DNA of 64,000 bases from Nonomuraea maritima. Lineage in GTDB: Bacteria; Actinomycetota; Actinomycetes; Streptosporangiales; Streptosporangiaceae. The notes beneath the pieces were generated by a model. The model saw only the letters and a program-made list of their open reading frames with translations, had not been told where the DNA came from and searched no databases. Numbering within the stretch: position 1 is the stretch's first letter; each line of letters opens with the position of its first letter. Positions 1 through 7,465 of the stretch are shown here, piece by piece. The DNA lies in the NCBI RefSeq assembly GCF_900100395.1, contig NZ_FNFB01000010.1, positions 158,287 through 222,286 of the forward strand, given 5' to 3'. Made by a program: the position numbers and the translations under genes.

Positions 1-660
1 CTGGTAGCCGGGCTGGGCGTAGTCGGGCTGCGACTGCGCCTGCTGACCGTAGCCCTGCTGGAACTGCGGCTGGCCGTAGCCCTGCTGACCGTAGTCCTGC
101 GAGGGGGCCTGCTGGCCGTAGCCCTGGCCGTAGTCCTGGGAGGGGGGCTGCTGACCGTAGCCCTGCTGACCGTAGTCGGGGGCGGACTGCGGCTGCTGGC
201 CGTAGCTCACCTGGTTGTAGTCGGACTGCGGCTGCTGGCCGTAGCCCTGGCCATAACCCGGCTGAGACTGCGGCTGCTGGTCGTACCCGGGCTGAGACTG
301 CGGCTGCTGACCGTACTGGGGCTGCTGGCCGTAGCCGGGCTGCGACTGCGGCTGCTGGCCGTAAGGCTGCTGCTGACCGTAGTCGGGCTGGCCGTAGCCC
401 TGCTGACCGTAGCCCGGCTGGGACTGCGACTGCTGGCCGTAAGGCTGCTGCTGACCGTACTGAGGCTGCTGGCCGTAGTCGGGCTGACCGGGCTGGCCGT
501 ACTGGGGCTGCTGGCCGTAGTCGGGCTGACCCGGCTGACCGTACTGGGGCTGCTGGCCGTAGTCGGGCTGACCGTACTGCTGCTGGCCGTAGCCCTGCTG
601 CTGGCCGTACTGCTGCTGCTGGCCGTAGGGGGGCTGGCCCTGCTGGGGCTGGCCGTGGCC
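1..660. repeat. Degenerate short tandem repeats coding YGQQ-type units
   Basis: On the plus strand the segment is a chain of near-repeats of the form CTGCTGGCCGTA with variable spacers, which read as Tyr-Gly-Gln-Gln units on the minus strand. The repeats are imperfect in length and sequence, so they look like an old, internally expanded coding repeat rather than a non-coding satellite. Confidence 0.7.
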
Positions 661-834
661 CTGTTGTCCGTACGGGGGTTGCTGCCCGTAGGCATCGTCC
701 ACCCGGTAGCCGATCACCGTGGCGTCCGGGTCGGGCTCGCCGGGGTGGCGGCCCGCGTTCTGCGGCCCATAGGGGTTGGGCACAGAATTGTCGCCGGAAT
801 CGTCCTGCGGATACGGCGGCTGTCCGGTGCTCAC
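1..834 (-). CDS. Q/G/Y/P-rich low-complexity protein, N-terminal part (runs off left edge)
   Basis: The reading frame opens with GTG at 834, preceded by an AGGTGA ribosome site about 4 bases upstream, and stays open for 278 codons to the window edge. The first 50 residues are acidic and proline rich ([11 protein letters not shown], then [12 protein letters not shown]). The rest is built of imperfect YGQQ, YGQQQP and PDYGQ units, giving almost pure Q, G, Y, P, S and D. No domain is seen inside the window. In actinobacteria such tails usually precede a membrane or regulatory domain, which would lie further left. Function is unknown. A competing frame over the same DNA reads S/T/A-rich and lacks a good ribosome site. 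Confidence 0.75.
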   Translation of the reverse strand, partial: MSTGQPPYPQDDSGDNSVPNPYGPQNAGRHPGEPDPDATVIGYRVDDAYGQQPPYGQQGHGQPQQGQPPYGQQQQYGQQQGYGQQQYGQPDYGQQPQYGQPGQPDYGQQPQYGQPGQPDYGQQPQYGQQQPYGQQSQSQPGYGQQGYGQPDYGQQQPYGQQPQSQPGYGQQPQYGQQPQSQPGYDQQPQSQPGYGQGYGQQPQSDYNQVSYGQQPQSAPDYGQQGYGQQPPSQDYGQGYGQQAPSQDYGQQGYGQPQFQQGYGQQAQSQPDYAQPGYQ

Positions 835-919
835 CGTGTCACCTCGCTTCAAGTGCGCATGTGGCACGTGTCAGGACACATGCCTGTGCTGCCCAAAGTA
901 TCGACATAGGTATCAACAA

Positions 920-1513
920 TCACCTTTCCATGCGGTCAGGGTCGCCGTCATCCGATGTCAGATGCAGCAGCATGCGGGTGTTGCCCAGGGTGTTGGGTTT
1001 CACATGTTCCAGGTCGAGGAACTCCGCCACACCCTCGTCGTACGAGGCCAGGAGTTCGGCGTACACCTCGGGCGAGACCGGCGTGCCCTGGATCGGGCGA
1101 AAGCCGTGCCGGGTGAAGAACTCCACCTCAAAAGTCAGACAGAATACACGTCGCAGCCCCAGATCCTTCGCCTGCTGGATCAGTGCCGCGACGACGCGAT
1201 GCCCGATGCCCAGGCCGCGGCACTCGGGCGCCACCGCGACCGTGCGCACTTCGGCGAGGTCCTCCCACAGCACGTGGAGCGCGCCGCAGCCGACGACCTG
1301 CCCGCCTCGCTCGGCCACCCAGAACTCCTGTACGTCCTCGTACAGCGTCACCGTGGCCTTCTCCAGGAGCCGCGGCCCCGCGCCCGCGTAGGTGTCGACG
1401 AGCCGCCTGATCGTCCGCACGTCGGGGATGCGCGCACGCCGGACCACCACAGCGGTCTCGGAAATCGTCGGTTCGGCCACCTGCTCCATGGCTCCCCAGC
1501 GTACAGATGTCAT
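920..1513 (-). CDS. argA: Amino-acid N-acetyltransferase (ArgA-like, GNAT)
   Basis: A GNAT protein of 197 residues. It closely follows the pattern of the mycobacterial single-domain glutamate N-acetyltransferase Rv2747, including VRRAR near the start, LVDTYAG, LYEDVQEFWVAE, VVGCGALHVLW, EVRTVAV, a GLGIGHRVV acetyl-CoA loop, FFTRHGF, GVAEFLDLEHVKPN and LGNTRM. The family makes N-acetylglutamate, the first step of arginine synthesis, in the cytoplasm. It lacks the kinase-like half of E. coli ArgA, as is normal in actinobacteria. An internal ATG at 1489 is an alternative start and loses only eight residues. No other arginine gene is nearby. Confidence 0.85.
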   Translation of the reverse strand: MTSVRWGAMEQVAEPTISETAVVVRRARIPDVRTIRRLVDTYAGAGPRLLEKATVTLYEDVQEFWVAERGGQVVGCGALHVLWEDLAEVRTVAVAPECRGLGIGHRVVAALIQQAKDLGLRRVFCLTFEVEFFTRHGFRPIQGTPVSPEVYAELLASYDEGVAEFLDLEHVKPNTLGNTRMLLHLTSDDGDPDRMER

Positions 1514-1769
1514 TACGGCTCAGCCTTAACTCTCACGTCTTGGCCTATCTCGTTACATCCCGTTGTCAGGCGGACACGCATGCGAACCTTCCACCAGGGC
1601 CGCGAAATCACCACAAAAGTGATAAAAAACCTCTTGGGCACAGGAGTGTACGAGTTCCTCTCGTGACACTCCCGTCGTGAAAGCGCTACAGACTCGGCAG
1701 TTCCGGTTGAGCAGGAACCGGCGGTGCACTAGTGTCCAGCGACGATGTTCCCCGTGTGTCCCCACACAC

Positions 1770-1912
1770 GGGCGACACGCCCAATCCCCGCGAGGGGAGC
1801 CGGGGAACCGCAGGTGGCCTCCCCCCAACGGCCACCCAACAGGGTCGACCCGACGACGTCGGCAGGGCTGCTCCGGCCCGGACCCGTCAGCTGACCCGGT
1901 AGGCGCCTACGA
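1770..1912 (+). ncRNA. Cyclic di-AMP riboswitch (ydaO/yuaA type)
   Basis: The leader upstream of the NlpC/P60 gene carries the conserved blocks of this class in order: an ACGCCCAATCC block near 1777, GAGCCGGGGAACC near 1797-1809, and a 3' block ACCCGTCAGCTGACCCGGTAGGCGC near 1880-1906. The ribosome site AGGAG follows at 1914. In actinomycetes this riboswitch commonly precedes cell wall hydrolase genes and represses them when c-di-AMP is high. Class assignment is by motif recognition; exact ends are approximate. Confidence 0.85.
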
Positions 1913-1926
1913 GAGGAGCTTGGTTG

Positions 1927-2952
1927 GTGATGCGCATGCGCGGCCATCGCGGGGCGGGCAGGCACGCACGCACCCGCCGGTCCGGGCTGCTGGGTGTGGT
2001 GAGTCTCACAGTGGCCGCCACGCTGCTCGCCGCCCCCGTCGGTTCCGCATCCGCCGACCCCAAGCCCTCCCTTCAGGACCTGGCCAAGCAGGTCGAGAAG
2101 ATGCACAACGACATCGAGACGCTGAGCGAGCAGTACAACGGTCAGCGCGAGAAGCTCAAGACCGCGAAGAAGGCCGCCGACGCGGCGCAGAAGACGCTGT
2201 CCACGAGCGAGTCGGACCTCGCCGCCAAGCGGGCCAAGGCCGCCGCCCTCGCCCAGAACGCCTACATCACGGGTGGTTTCAGCAAGGCCCTCGCCTTCAC
2301 GGCGTCCAGGAACCCCGAGGACTTCCTCAACCGCGCGGCCACGACCTTCGCACTGGAGCAGCAGCAGGGCCAGGAGGTCGTCCAGCTCGCCAAGGCCATG
2401 GACGCGGCCAAGCGCGCGCGAGCCGGCGCCAAGTCGCGCATCGACGAGGTCCAGACCATCGTCTCCGACCTCGACGCGAAGCGCGACAAGATCACCAAGC
2501 TGGTCACCAAGGTCGAGAGCAACCTGTTCCGGCGGGCGCTCGGCGAGGCGGGCCAGCCGGGCACCCGGGCCACCCGGGTCAACCTGCCGGTCCCCGGCGA
2601 CGGCAAGGCGGCCGCGGCCGTGCGCTGGGCGCTGTCGCAGCAGCTCAAGCCGTACGTGTGGGGTGCCGCCGGGCCCAGCTCGTACGACTGCTCCGGCCTG
2701 GTGATGGCGGCGTACCGGCAGGTGGGCATCTCGCTCCCGCACTACACGGGAAGCCAGTGGACGGCGGGCACCCACATCGACCGTTCCGACCTGCGTCCCG
2801 GCGACCTGGTCTTCTTCTACAACGACCTGCACCACGTCGGGCTCTACCTCGGCGGCGGCATGATGATCCACGCGCCGCGCACCGGTGACGTCGTCCGGAT
2901 CGCCTCGATCGCGAACCGCCCGTTCGCGGGCGCCGTGCGCGTCGCCGACTGA
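1927..2952 (+). CDS. Secreted NlpC/P60 (C40) peptidoglycan hydrolase
   Basis: Encodes a signal peptide (basic start, hydrophobic stretch LLGVVSLTVAATLLAA, ASA cleavage), then a long coiled coil of roughly 170 residues, then an NlpC/P60 domain. The catalytic Cys lies in SYDCSGLV (about residue 255) and the His in HHVGLYLG (about 303), with a further His in IHAPRTGD. Such enzymes cut the D-Glu to meso-DAP bond of wall peptides outside the membrane. GTG at 1927 sits 8 bases after AGGAG; TTG at 1924 and ATG at 1930 are alternatives. The c-di-AMP riboswitch upstream implies control by envelope or osmotic signalling. A second gene of the same design lies at 29456-30559. Confidence 0.92.
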   Translation: MMRMRGHRGAGRHARTRRSGLLGVVSLTVAATLLAAPVGSASADPKPSLQDLAKQVEKMHNDIETLSEQYNGQREKLKTAKKAADAAQKTLSTSESDLAAKRAKAAALAQNAYITGGFSKALAFTASRNPEDFLNRAATTFALEQQQGQEVVQLAKAMDAAKRARAGAKSRIDEVQTIVSDLDAKRDKITKLVTKVESNLFRRALGEAGQPGTRATRVNLPVPGDGKAAAAVRWALSQQLKPYVWGAAGPSSYDCSGLVMAAYRQVGISLPHYTGSQWTAGTHIDRSDLRPGDLVFFYNDLHHVGLYLGGGMMIHAPRTGDVVRIASIANRPFAGAVRVAD

Positions 2953-2954
2953 GG

Positions 2955-3254
2955 TCAGATCAGCTGACGGCGGGCCGCCCAGGCCACGGCCTCGATCGCC
3001 GTGGCCACCCCGATGCGGTCGCAGATGACCCGTAGTCGTCGGCGTACGGTCCGGCCGCTGATGTCGAGGCGCCTGCCCACCCGGTCGACCGTGACTCCCT
3101 TGGCAAGCTCGGCCAGCAGAGCGAGGTCCGCGTCGCTCAGCTCGACGCCTTCCGTGAGCACATCCACAGGGAGCCCTCCCCCAAACAGTCCTCTCGACCG
3201 GGCCAAGGTCACTCTCGCAGAAGGTAAACGCATCGAGGAAAGGTCGTCAAGCAT
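2955..3254 (-). CDS. Small LuxR-type helix-turn-helix protein
   Basis: The C-terminal 60 residues have the pattern of a LuxR/GerE DNA-binding domain (LSDADLALLAELAKG, VGRRLDISGRTVRRRL, CDRIGV, AIEAVAWA). ATG at 3254 gives a 99-residue protein with about 35 poorly conserved leading residues; the frame stays open upstream, but those codons overlap the divergent P450 start region. No receiver or ligand domain is present. It is divergent from the P450 gene at 3340, so control of that gene is plausible but unproven. Its stop lies 2 bases after the end of the convergent NlpC/P60 gene. Confidence 0.65.
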   Translation of the reverse strand: MLDDLSSMRLPSARVTLARSRGLFGGGLPVDVLTEGVELSDADLALLAELAKGVTVDRVGRRLDISGRTVRRRLRVICDRIGVATAIEAVAWAARRQLI

Positions 3255-3281
3255 AACAATCACCGCACTTGACGAGTGGTA

Positions 3282-3310
3282 TTGACATGATCCGATATAT
3301 GTGACGTACT
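3282..3310 (+). promoter_or_regulatory. Possible promoter of the P450 gene
   Basis: A perfect TTGACA hexamer at 3282-3287 lies in the divergent gap ahead of the P450 ATG at 3340. The best placed -10 (CGTACT at 3305-3310) is poor, so this is only a candidate. Confidence 0.3.
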
Positions 3311-3339
3311 CGCGATATGTCGGCACAGCTTGGCCCGCG

Positions 3340-4530
3340 ATGAACGGTGACGACGCCACTTCCGCCACCCCGGCCACCAGCGCCGCGGACGTCCTGGGTT
3401 TCGATCCGTTCGACCCGGAATTTCGGCGCGATCCCTATGTCCGTTATCGGGAGATGAGCGACCAGGGCGCACTTTTCCGTACGCCCGGCGGCCTGTTCGT
3501 CGCAACCACGTACGAACTGTGCGCGGCGCTCCTGCGCGACCCCAGGTTCGGCCGGGGCGGCGGCCCGGTGAACGGCAGAGCCGCAGGTGAACCCGTGCAG
3601 TCGTTCCTGTGGATGGACCCGCCCGACCACACCAGGCTGCGTGGCCTCGTCAGCCGCGCCTTCACCCCTCGCATGCTGGAACGCCTCCGCCCGCGCGTCG
3701 AGGCGCTCACCGCGGAACTGGTGGATGCCCTGCCCGAGGAGGCCGACCTCGTGTCAGGGCTCGCCTATCCGCTGCCCGTGATGGTGATCAGCGAGATGCT
3801 CGGGGTTCCGGCGGAGGACTACACCCGCTTCCGCGACTGGAGCGAGAGCCTCGCCCGGGGGCTTGACCCGATCTTGACTGACGACCTTGCGGCGGAAAGC
3901 GGTCGGGCCGGAATGGAGTTTCGTGCCTACTTCAGTGAGCTCATCGCGATCCGGCGCGCCGACCCGGGCGACGACCTCCTGAGCGCTCTGACGCAGGTCA
4001 GCGAACTGACCGAGGGTGAGCTGCTCGCCACGTGCGTGCTGCTGCTCGTCGCCGGGCACGAGACGACCGTCAACCTCATCGCCAACGGCGTCCTCAACCT
4101 GACCCGTCACGGCCTGCTCAAGCACGCCGCCGTACGACCCAAGCAGGTGGTCGAGGAGGTCCTGAGGTACGACCCGCCGGTGCAGCTCACCTCCCGCCAG
4201 GCGCTCGTGGACGTGGAGCTGGGCGGCGTCGCCGTGCCCAAGGGCGCGAAGGTGATGGCGCTGATAGGCGCGGCCAACCGCGACCCGGCGGTCTTCTCCG
4301 ACCCGGACCGCTTCGACGTCACCCGCGAGCCCGGCCGTCATCTGGCCTTCGGGCTCGGCATCCACTTCTGCCTCGGCGCGACGCTGGCCCGGATGGAGGG
4401 CGAGATCGCCCTGTCGGCACTGGCCGCGGCCGCGCCCGGCCTCGCGCTCGTCGACGAGCACCCGCCGTACAAGGGGAACCTGGTGCTGCGCGGCCTCGCC
4501 GAACTGCGCGTGCGGCGAGGCCGCGGCTGA
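3340..4530 (+). CDS. Cytochrome P450 (bacterial class I type)
   Basis: A soluble P450 of about 396 residues with the I-helix oxygen-binding motif AGHETTVN, the K-helix pair EEVLRYDPP, and the heme loop FGLGIHFCLGATLARME carrying the axial Cys. Such enzymes hydroxylate small molecules using external ferredoxin and reductase; neither partner gene is adjacent. ATG at 3340 is preferred; a GTG at 3301 in the same frame would add 13 residues but overlaps the likely promoter. The substrate cannot be read from sequence. Confidence 0.9.
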   Translation: MNGDDATSATPATSAADVLGFDPFDPEFRRDPYVRYREMSDQGALFRTPGGLFVATTYELCAALLRDPRFGRGGGPVNGRAAGEPVQSFLWMDPPDHTRLRGLVSRAFTPRMLERLRPRVEALTAELVDALPEEADLVSGLAYPLPVMVISEMLGVPAEDYTRFRDWSESLARGLDPILTDDLAAESGRAGMEFRAYFSELIAIRRADPGDDLLSALTQVSELTEGELLATCVLLLVAGHETTVNLIANGVLNLTRHGLLKHAAVRPKQVVEEVLRYDPPVQLTSRQALVDVELGGVAVPKGAKVMALIGAANRDPAVFSDPDRFDVTREPGRHLAFGLGIHFCLGATLARMEGEIALSALAAAAPGLALVDEHPPYKGNLVLRGLAELRVRRGRG

Positions 4531-4533
4531 GCC

Positions 4534-6015
4534 TCAGTGGGTGGGCTTGACCAGCGGGAACAGGATGGTGTCGCGGATGTTCTTGCCGGTGAAGGCCATG
4601 ATCATCCGGTCGATGCCGGCGCCCATGCCACCCGTGGGCGGCATCGCGTACTCGAGTGCCTGCAGGAAGTCCTCGTCGAGCTGCATCGCCTCGAGGTCGC
4701 CACCCGCGGCGAGGAGCGACTGCTCGGTCAGGCGGCGGCGCTGCTCGATCGGGTCGACCAGCTCGGAGTAGGCGGTGCCGAGCTCGGTGCCGAAGCCGAT
4801 GAGGTCCCACTTCTCCGTGAGCAGCGGGTTGTCGCGGTGCTGACGGGTCAGCGGCGAAGTCTCGAGCGGGTAGTCCATGACGAAGGTGGGCTGCACGAGC
4901 GTGTGCTCGACGAGCGCCTCGAACAGCTCCTGGACGAGCTTGCCGGCGCCCCACTTCGGGTCCCAGTGGATCTCGCGCTGGTCGGCCAGCTTGCGCAGCT
5001 CTTCGAGAGAGGTGGCGGTCGTGATCTCTTCGCCGACGGCCTCCGACACCGCGCCGTAGAGCGTGATACGCGGCCACTCGGAGATGCCGAGGTCGACCTC
5101 GACGCCGTCGTGGACGACGACCGTGGTGCCCAGGGCGGCCACGACGGCCTTCTGGTACATCCGCTGGGTCAGGTCGGCCATGTCGTTGTAGTCGAGGTAG
5201 GTGCCGTACGCCTCGAGCATGGTGAACTCGGGGTTGTGCGTCGAGTCGGCGCCCTCGTTGCGGAAGTTGCGGTTGATCTCGAAGACCTTCTCGATGCCGC
5301 CCACGACGAGCCGCTTGAGGTAGAGCTCGATCGCGATGCGAAGGTAGAGATCCATGTCGTAGGCGTTGATGTGGGTCTTGAACGGCCTGGCCGAGGCGCC
5401 GCCGTGGATCGGCTGCAGCATCGGCGTCTCGACCTCGAGGTAACCCTCCTCGTGCCAGAAGTCGCGTACGGCGCGCACGGTGTCGCTGCGCAGCCGGGCC
5501 ATCTTCCTGGCCTCGTCGTTGACGATGAGGTCGACGTAGCGCTGGCGTACCCGCGCCTCGGGATCGGTGAGCCCGACGTGCTTCTCGGGCAGCGGGCGCA
5601 GGCACTTGGCGGTGATCTGCCAGCTGTCGGCAAGGATCGACAGCTCGCCGCGCCGCGAGGTGATGACCTCGCCGGTGATGCCCACGTGGTCGCCCAGGTC
5701 GACGTCGCGCTTCCAGGCGGCCAGGGACTCCTCGCCGACCTTGTCGAGCGAGATCATGACCTGCAGGTCACCACTGCCGTCGCGGAGGGTGGCGAAGCAG
5801 AGCTTGCCGCCCACGCGGTTGAGCATGACGCGCCCGGCCACGCCCACCGTGTCGCCGGTGGTGGTGTCGGGCTCCAGGCCCTGGTATTTCTCCCTGACCT
5901 CCGCGTTCGTCGCGGTACGTGGGAAGTTCACCGGGTAAGGGTCGACGCCCTCGTGGCGAAGGCGGTCGAGCTTCTCCCTCCGGATGCGCATCTGCTCGGG
6001 AAGTTCGTCGCTCAC
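4534..6015 (-). CDS. lysS: Lysyl-tRNA synthetase, class II
   Basis: Charges tRNA-Lys with lysine in the cytoplasm. An N-terminal OB-fold (about 60-160) is followed by the class II catalytic core: motif 2 region FEINRNFRNEGADSTHNPEF and motif 3 in GGMGAGIDRMIMAFTG near the C-terminus. GTG at 6015 (VSDELPEQM) gives 493 residues, the usual length; the same frame extends to ATG at 6102, but the added residues look like untranslated leader. It ends 3 bases from the convergent P450 stop. Linkage to coaX, nad and pan genes matches the conserved actinobacterial block. Confidence 0.95.
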   Translation of the reverse strand: MSDELPEQMRIRREKLDRLRHEGVDPYPVNFPRTATNAEVREKYQGLEPDTTTGDTVGVAGRVMLNRVGGKLCFATLRDGSGDLQVMISLDKVGEESLAAWKRDVDLGDHVGITGEVITSRRGELSILADSWQITAKCLRPLPEKHVGLTDPEARVRQRYVDLIVNDEARKMARLRSDTVRAVRDFWHEEGYLEVETPMLQPIHGGASARPFKTHINAYDMDLYLRIAIELYLKRLVVGGIEKVFEINRNFRNEGADSTHNPEFTMLEAYGTYLDYNDMADLTQRMYQKAVVAALGTTVVVHDGVEVDLGISEWPRITLYGAVSEAVGEEITTATSLEELRKLADQREIHWDPKWGAGKLVQELFEALVEHTLVQPTFVMDYPLETSPLTRQHRDNPLLTEKWDLIGFGTELGTAYSELVDPIEQRRRLTEQSLLAAGGDLEAMQLDEDFLQALEYAMPPTGGMGAGIDRMIMAFTGKNIRDTILFPLVKPTH

Positions 6016-6171
6016 AACATCAAAGGGTAGGGGATACGGCGAACTGCAAGGACTCGCCGGTTGACTGCATGAAACCTGCAGGATCGCCGCAAGCGGCGTC
6101 ATTTACCAATGTCCCAGGAGCTCAGGGGGGAGCCGGTACGGAGCCGGCCCAGGGAGCTCAAGGGAGAGATC

Positions 6172-6630
6172 ATGTTCAAGAAGATCGCGACCGGCTTAGT
6201 CGCCATCGCCGCCACCAGCGCCGTCGCCCTGTCGTTCCCGGCCGCCGCCAGCGCTTCCGGGTACGCGGACTCCTGGGGGCCCGTCCACTCCAAGAACCAC
6301 CTCGCCATGGCCAAGGGCGTCGTCGGCGTCGACTGGGACCACGACTCCAACGAGGTCCGCGTCAACGGCAGGCTCTACGACCTCGACCGGCGTACGTACA
6401 GCCAGGGCGGCAAGTGCGCGTACGTGAAGTTCGAGGCGAGCGACTTCGACCACGACTGGTCGCCCGTCTACAACAGGAAATACTGCGGCTTCCCCCGCTA
6501 CCAGTCGTTCCGCTTCGTCGAGCACGACGTCAGCAGCGTGCGGGTGAAGGTCTGCCAGATCAACCAGCACGGCACGTTCCCGGTGAAGTGCGGCCAGTGG
6601 CGCTACATCTACACGGCCGAGAACGAGTAG
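6172..6630 (+). CDS. Small secreted protein, function unknown
   Basis: Encodes 152 residues: a clear signal peptide (MFKKIATGLVAIAATSAVAL, then an ASA cleavage site) and a mature domain of about 120 residues rich in aromatic and charged residues. Four cysteines (CAYVKF, KYCGF, VKVCQI, VKCGQW) could form two disulfides. A GGGAGA ribosome site precedes ATG 6172. It resembles other actinomycete secreted proteins of unknown role and I assign no function. It sits between the divergent lysS and the convergent coaX. Confidence 0.8.
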   Translation: MFKKIATGLVAIAATSAVALSFPAAASASGYADSWGPVHSKNHLAMAKGVVGVDWDHDSNEVRVNGRLYDLDRRTYSQGGKCAYVKFEASDFDHDWSPVYNRKYCGFPRYQSFRFVEHDVSSVRVKVCQINQHGTFPVKCGQWRYIYTAENE

Positions 6631-6639
6631 CCCGTACGT

Positions 6640-6669
6640 GAGAGCGGCCCTGCCGAGCGGGCCGCTCTC
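6640..6669. terminator. Bidirectional terminator hairpin
   Basis: An 11-bp perfect inverted repeat (GAGAGCGGCCC / GGGCCGCTCTC, 8-base loop) lies between the convergent ends of the secreted protein gene (6630) and coaX (6680). Confidence 0.75.
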
Positions 6670-6679
6670 CCGCTTCGGG

Positions 6680-7462
6680 TCAGACGGCGTTGCGGTGGTA
6701 GATCAGCCGCAGGCCGATGAGCGTCAGCCACGGCTCGTGCACGTCGATCGAGCGGGACTCGCCCACGACGAGTCCGGCGTGGCCGCCGGTGGCCACCACG
6801 GTCACCTCGTCGGGGTCGTCGGCGAGCTCGGCGGTCATGCGCTCGACGATGCCGTCGACCTGGCCCGCGAAGCCGTAGATGATGCCGGCCTGCAGCGCCT
6901 CGACGGTGTTCTTGGCGATCACCGAGCGCGGCCTGACGAGCTCGACCTTGTGCAGCTGCGCGCCGGCCGCGGCGAGGGCGTCCACGGAGATCTCGATGCC
7001 GGGGGCGGTGACCGCGCCGACGTACTCGCCCTTGGCCGACACCGCGTCGAACGAGGTGGCCGTGCCGAAGTCGACGATGATGCACGGGCCGCCGTACTGG
7101 TCGATGGCGGCCAGCGCGTTCACGATGCGGTCGCTCCCGACCTCTTTGGGGTTGTCCATGCGGACGGGCACCCCGGTGCGGATGCCCGGCTCGACGATCA
7201 CCGCCGGCACGTCGCCGTAGTAGCGGCGGCACATCTCACGCATCTCGTTGAGCACGCTCGGCACGGTGGAGCAAATGGCGATGCCGTGGATGTCGGCGCC
7301 CTTGAGCAGCGGCGACTGCGCCAGCAACCCCTGCAGGACGACCGCGATCTCGTCGGCGGTACGGCGGGCGTCGGTGGCCAGCCGCCAGTGCTCGATGACC
7401 TCTTCGCCCTCGAAAAGACCGAGCACCGTGTGCGTATTGCCGACGTCGATCGTGAGCAGCAT
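6680..7462 (-). CDS. coaX: Type III pantothenate kinase
   Basis: Phosphorylates pantothenate in the first committed step of coenzyme A synthesis. The 260 residues show the family's ASKHA-type phosphate loop at the start (LLTIDVGNTHTVLGLF), the GSDRIVNALAA segment, IIVDFGTATSFDAV, and the glycine-rich ATP region VVATGGHAGLV near the C-terminus. It starts 3 bases after the stop of the nadBC gene, so co-transcription is likely. Its product acts directly after PanC, encoded at 10071-10898. Confidence 0.95.
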   Translation of the reverse strand: MLLTIDVGNTHTVLGLFEGEEVIEHWRLATDARRTADEIAVVLQGLLAQSPLLKGADIHGIAICSTVPSVLNEMREMCRRYYGDVPAVIVEPGIRTGVPVRMDNPKEVGSDRIVNALAAIDQYGGPCIIVDFGTATSFDAVSAKGEYVGAVTAPGIEISVDALAAAGAQLHKVELVRPRSVIAKNTVEALQAGIIYGFAGQVDGIVERMTAELADDPDEVTVVATGGHAGLVVGESRSIDVHEPWLTLIGLRLIYHRNAV

Positions 7463-7465
7463 CCA

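Noticed and set aside
207..695. A Ser/Thr/Ala-rich minus-strand ORF of 162 codons over the left repeat
   Set aside because: It is a different frame of the Q/G/Y-rich gene, which has a proper start and ribosome site at 834 and stays open to the edge.
1677..2888. A 403-codon ORF overlapping the NlpC/P60 gene and its leader
   Set aside because: Arg/Pro-rich shadow frame that covers the riboswitch; the true frame has a signal peptide and catalytic motifs.
4537..6030. A long plus-strand ORF of 497 codons opposite lysS
   Set aside because: It is the antisense shadow of lysS; its composition is typical of high-GC antisense frames and it has no domain.
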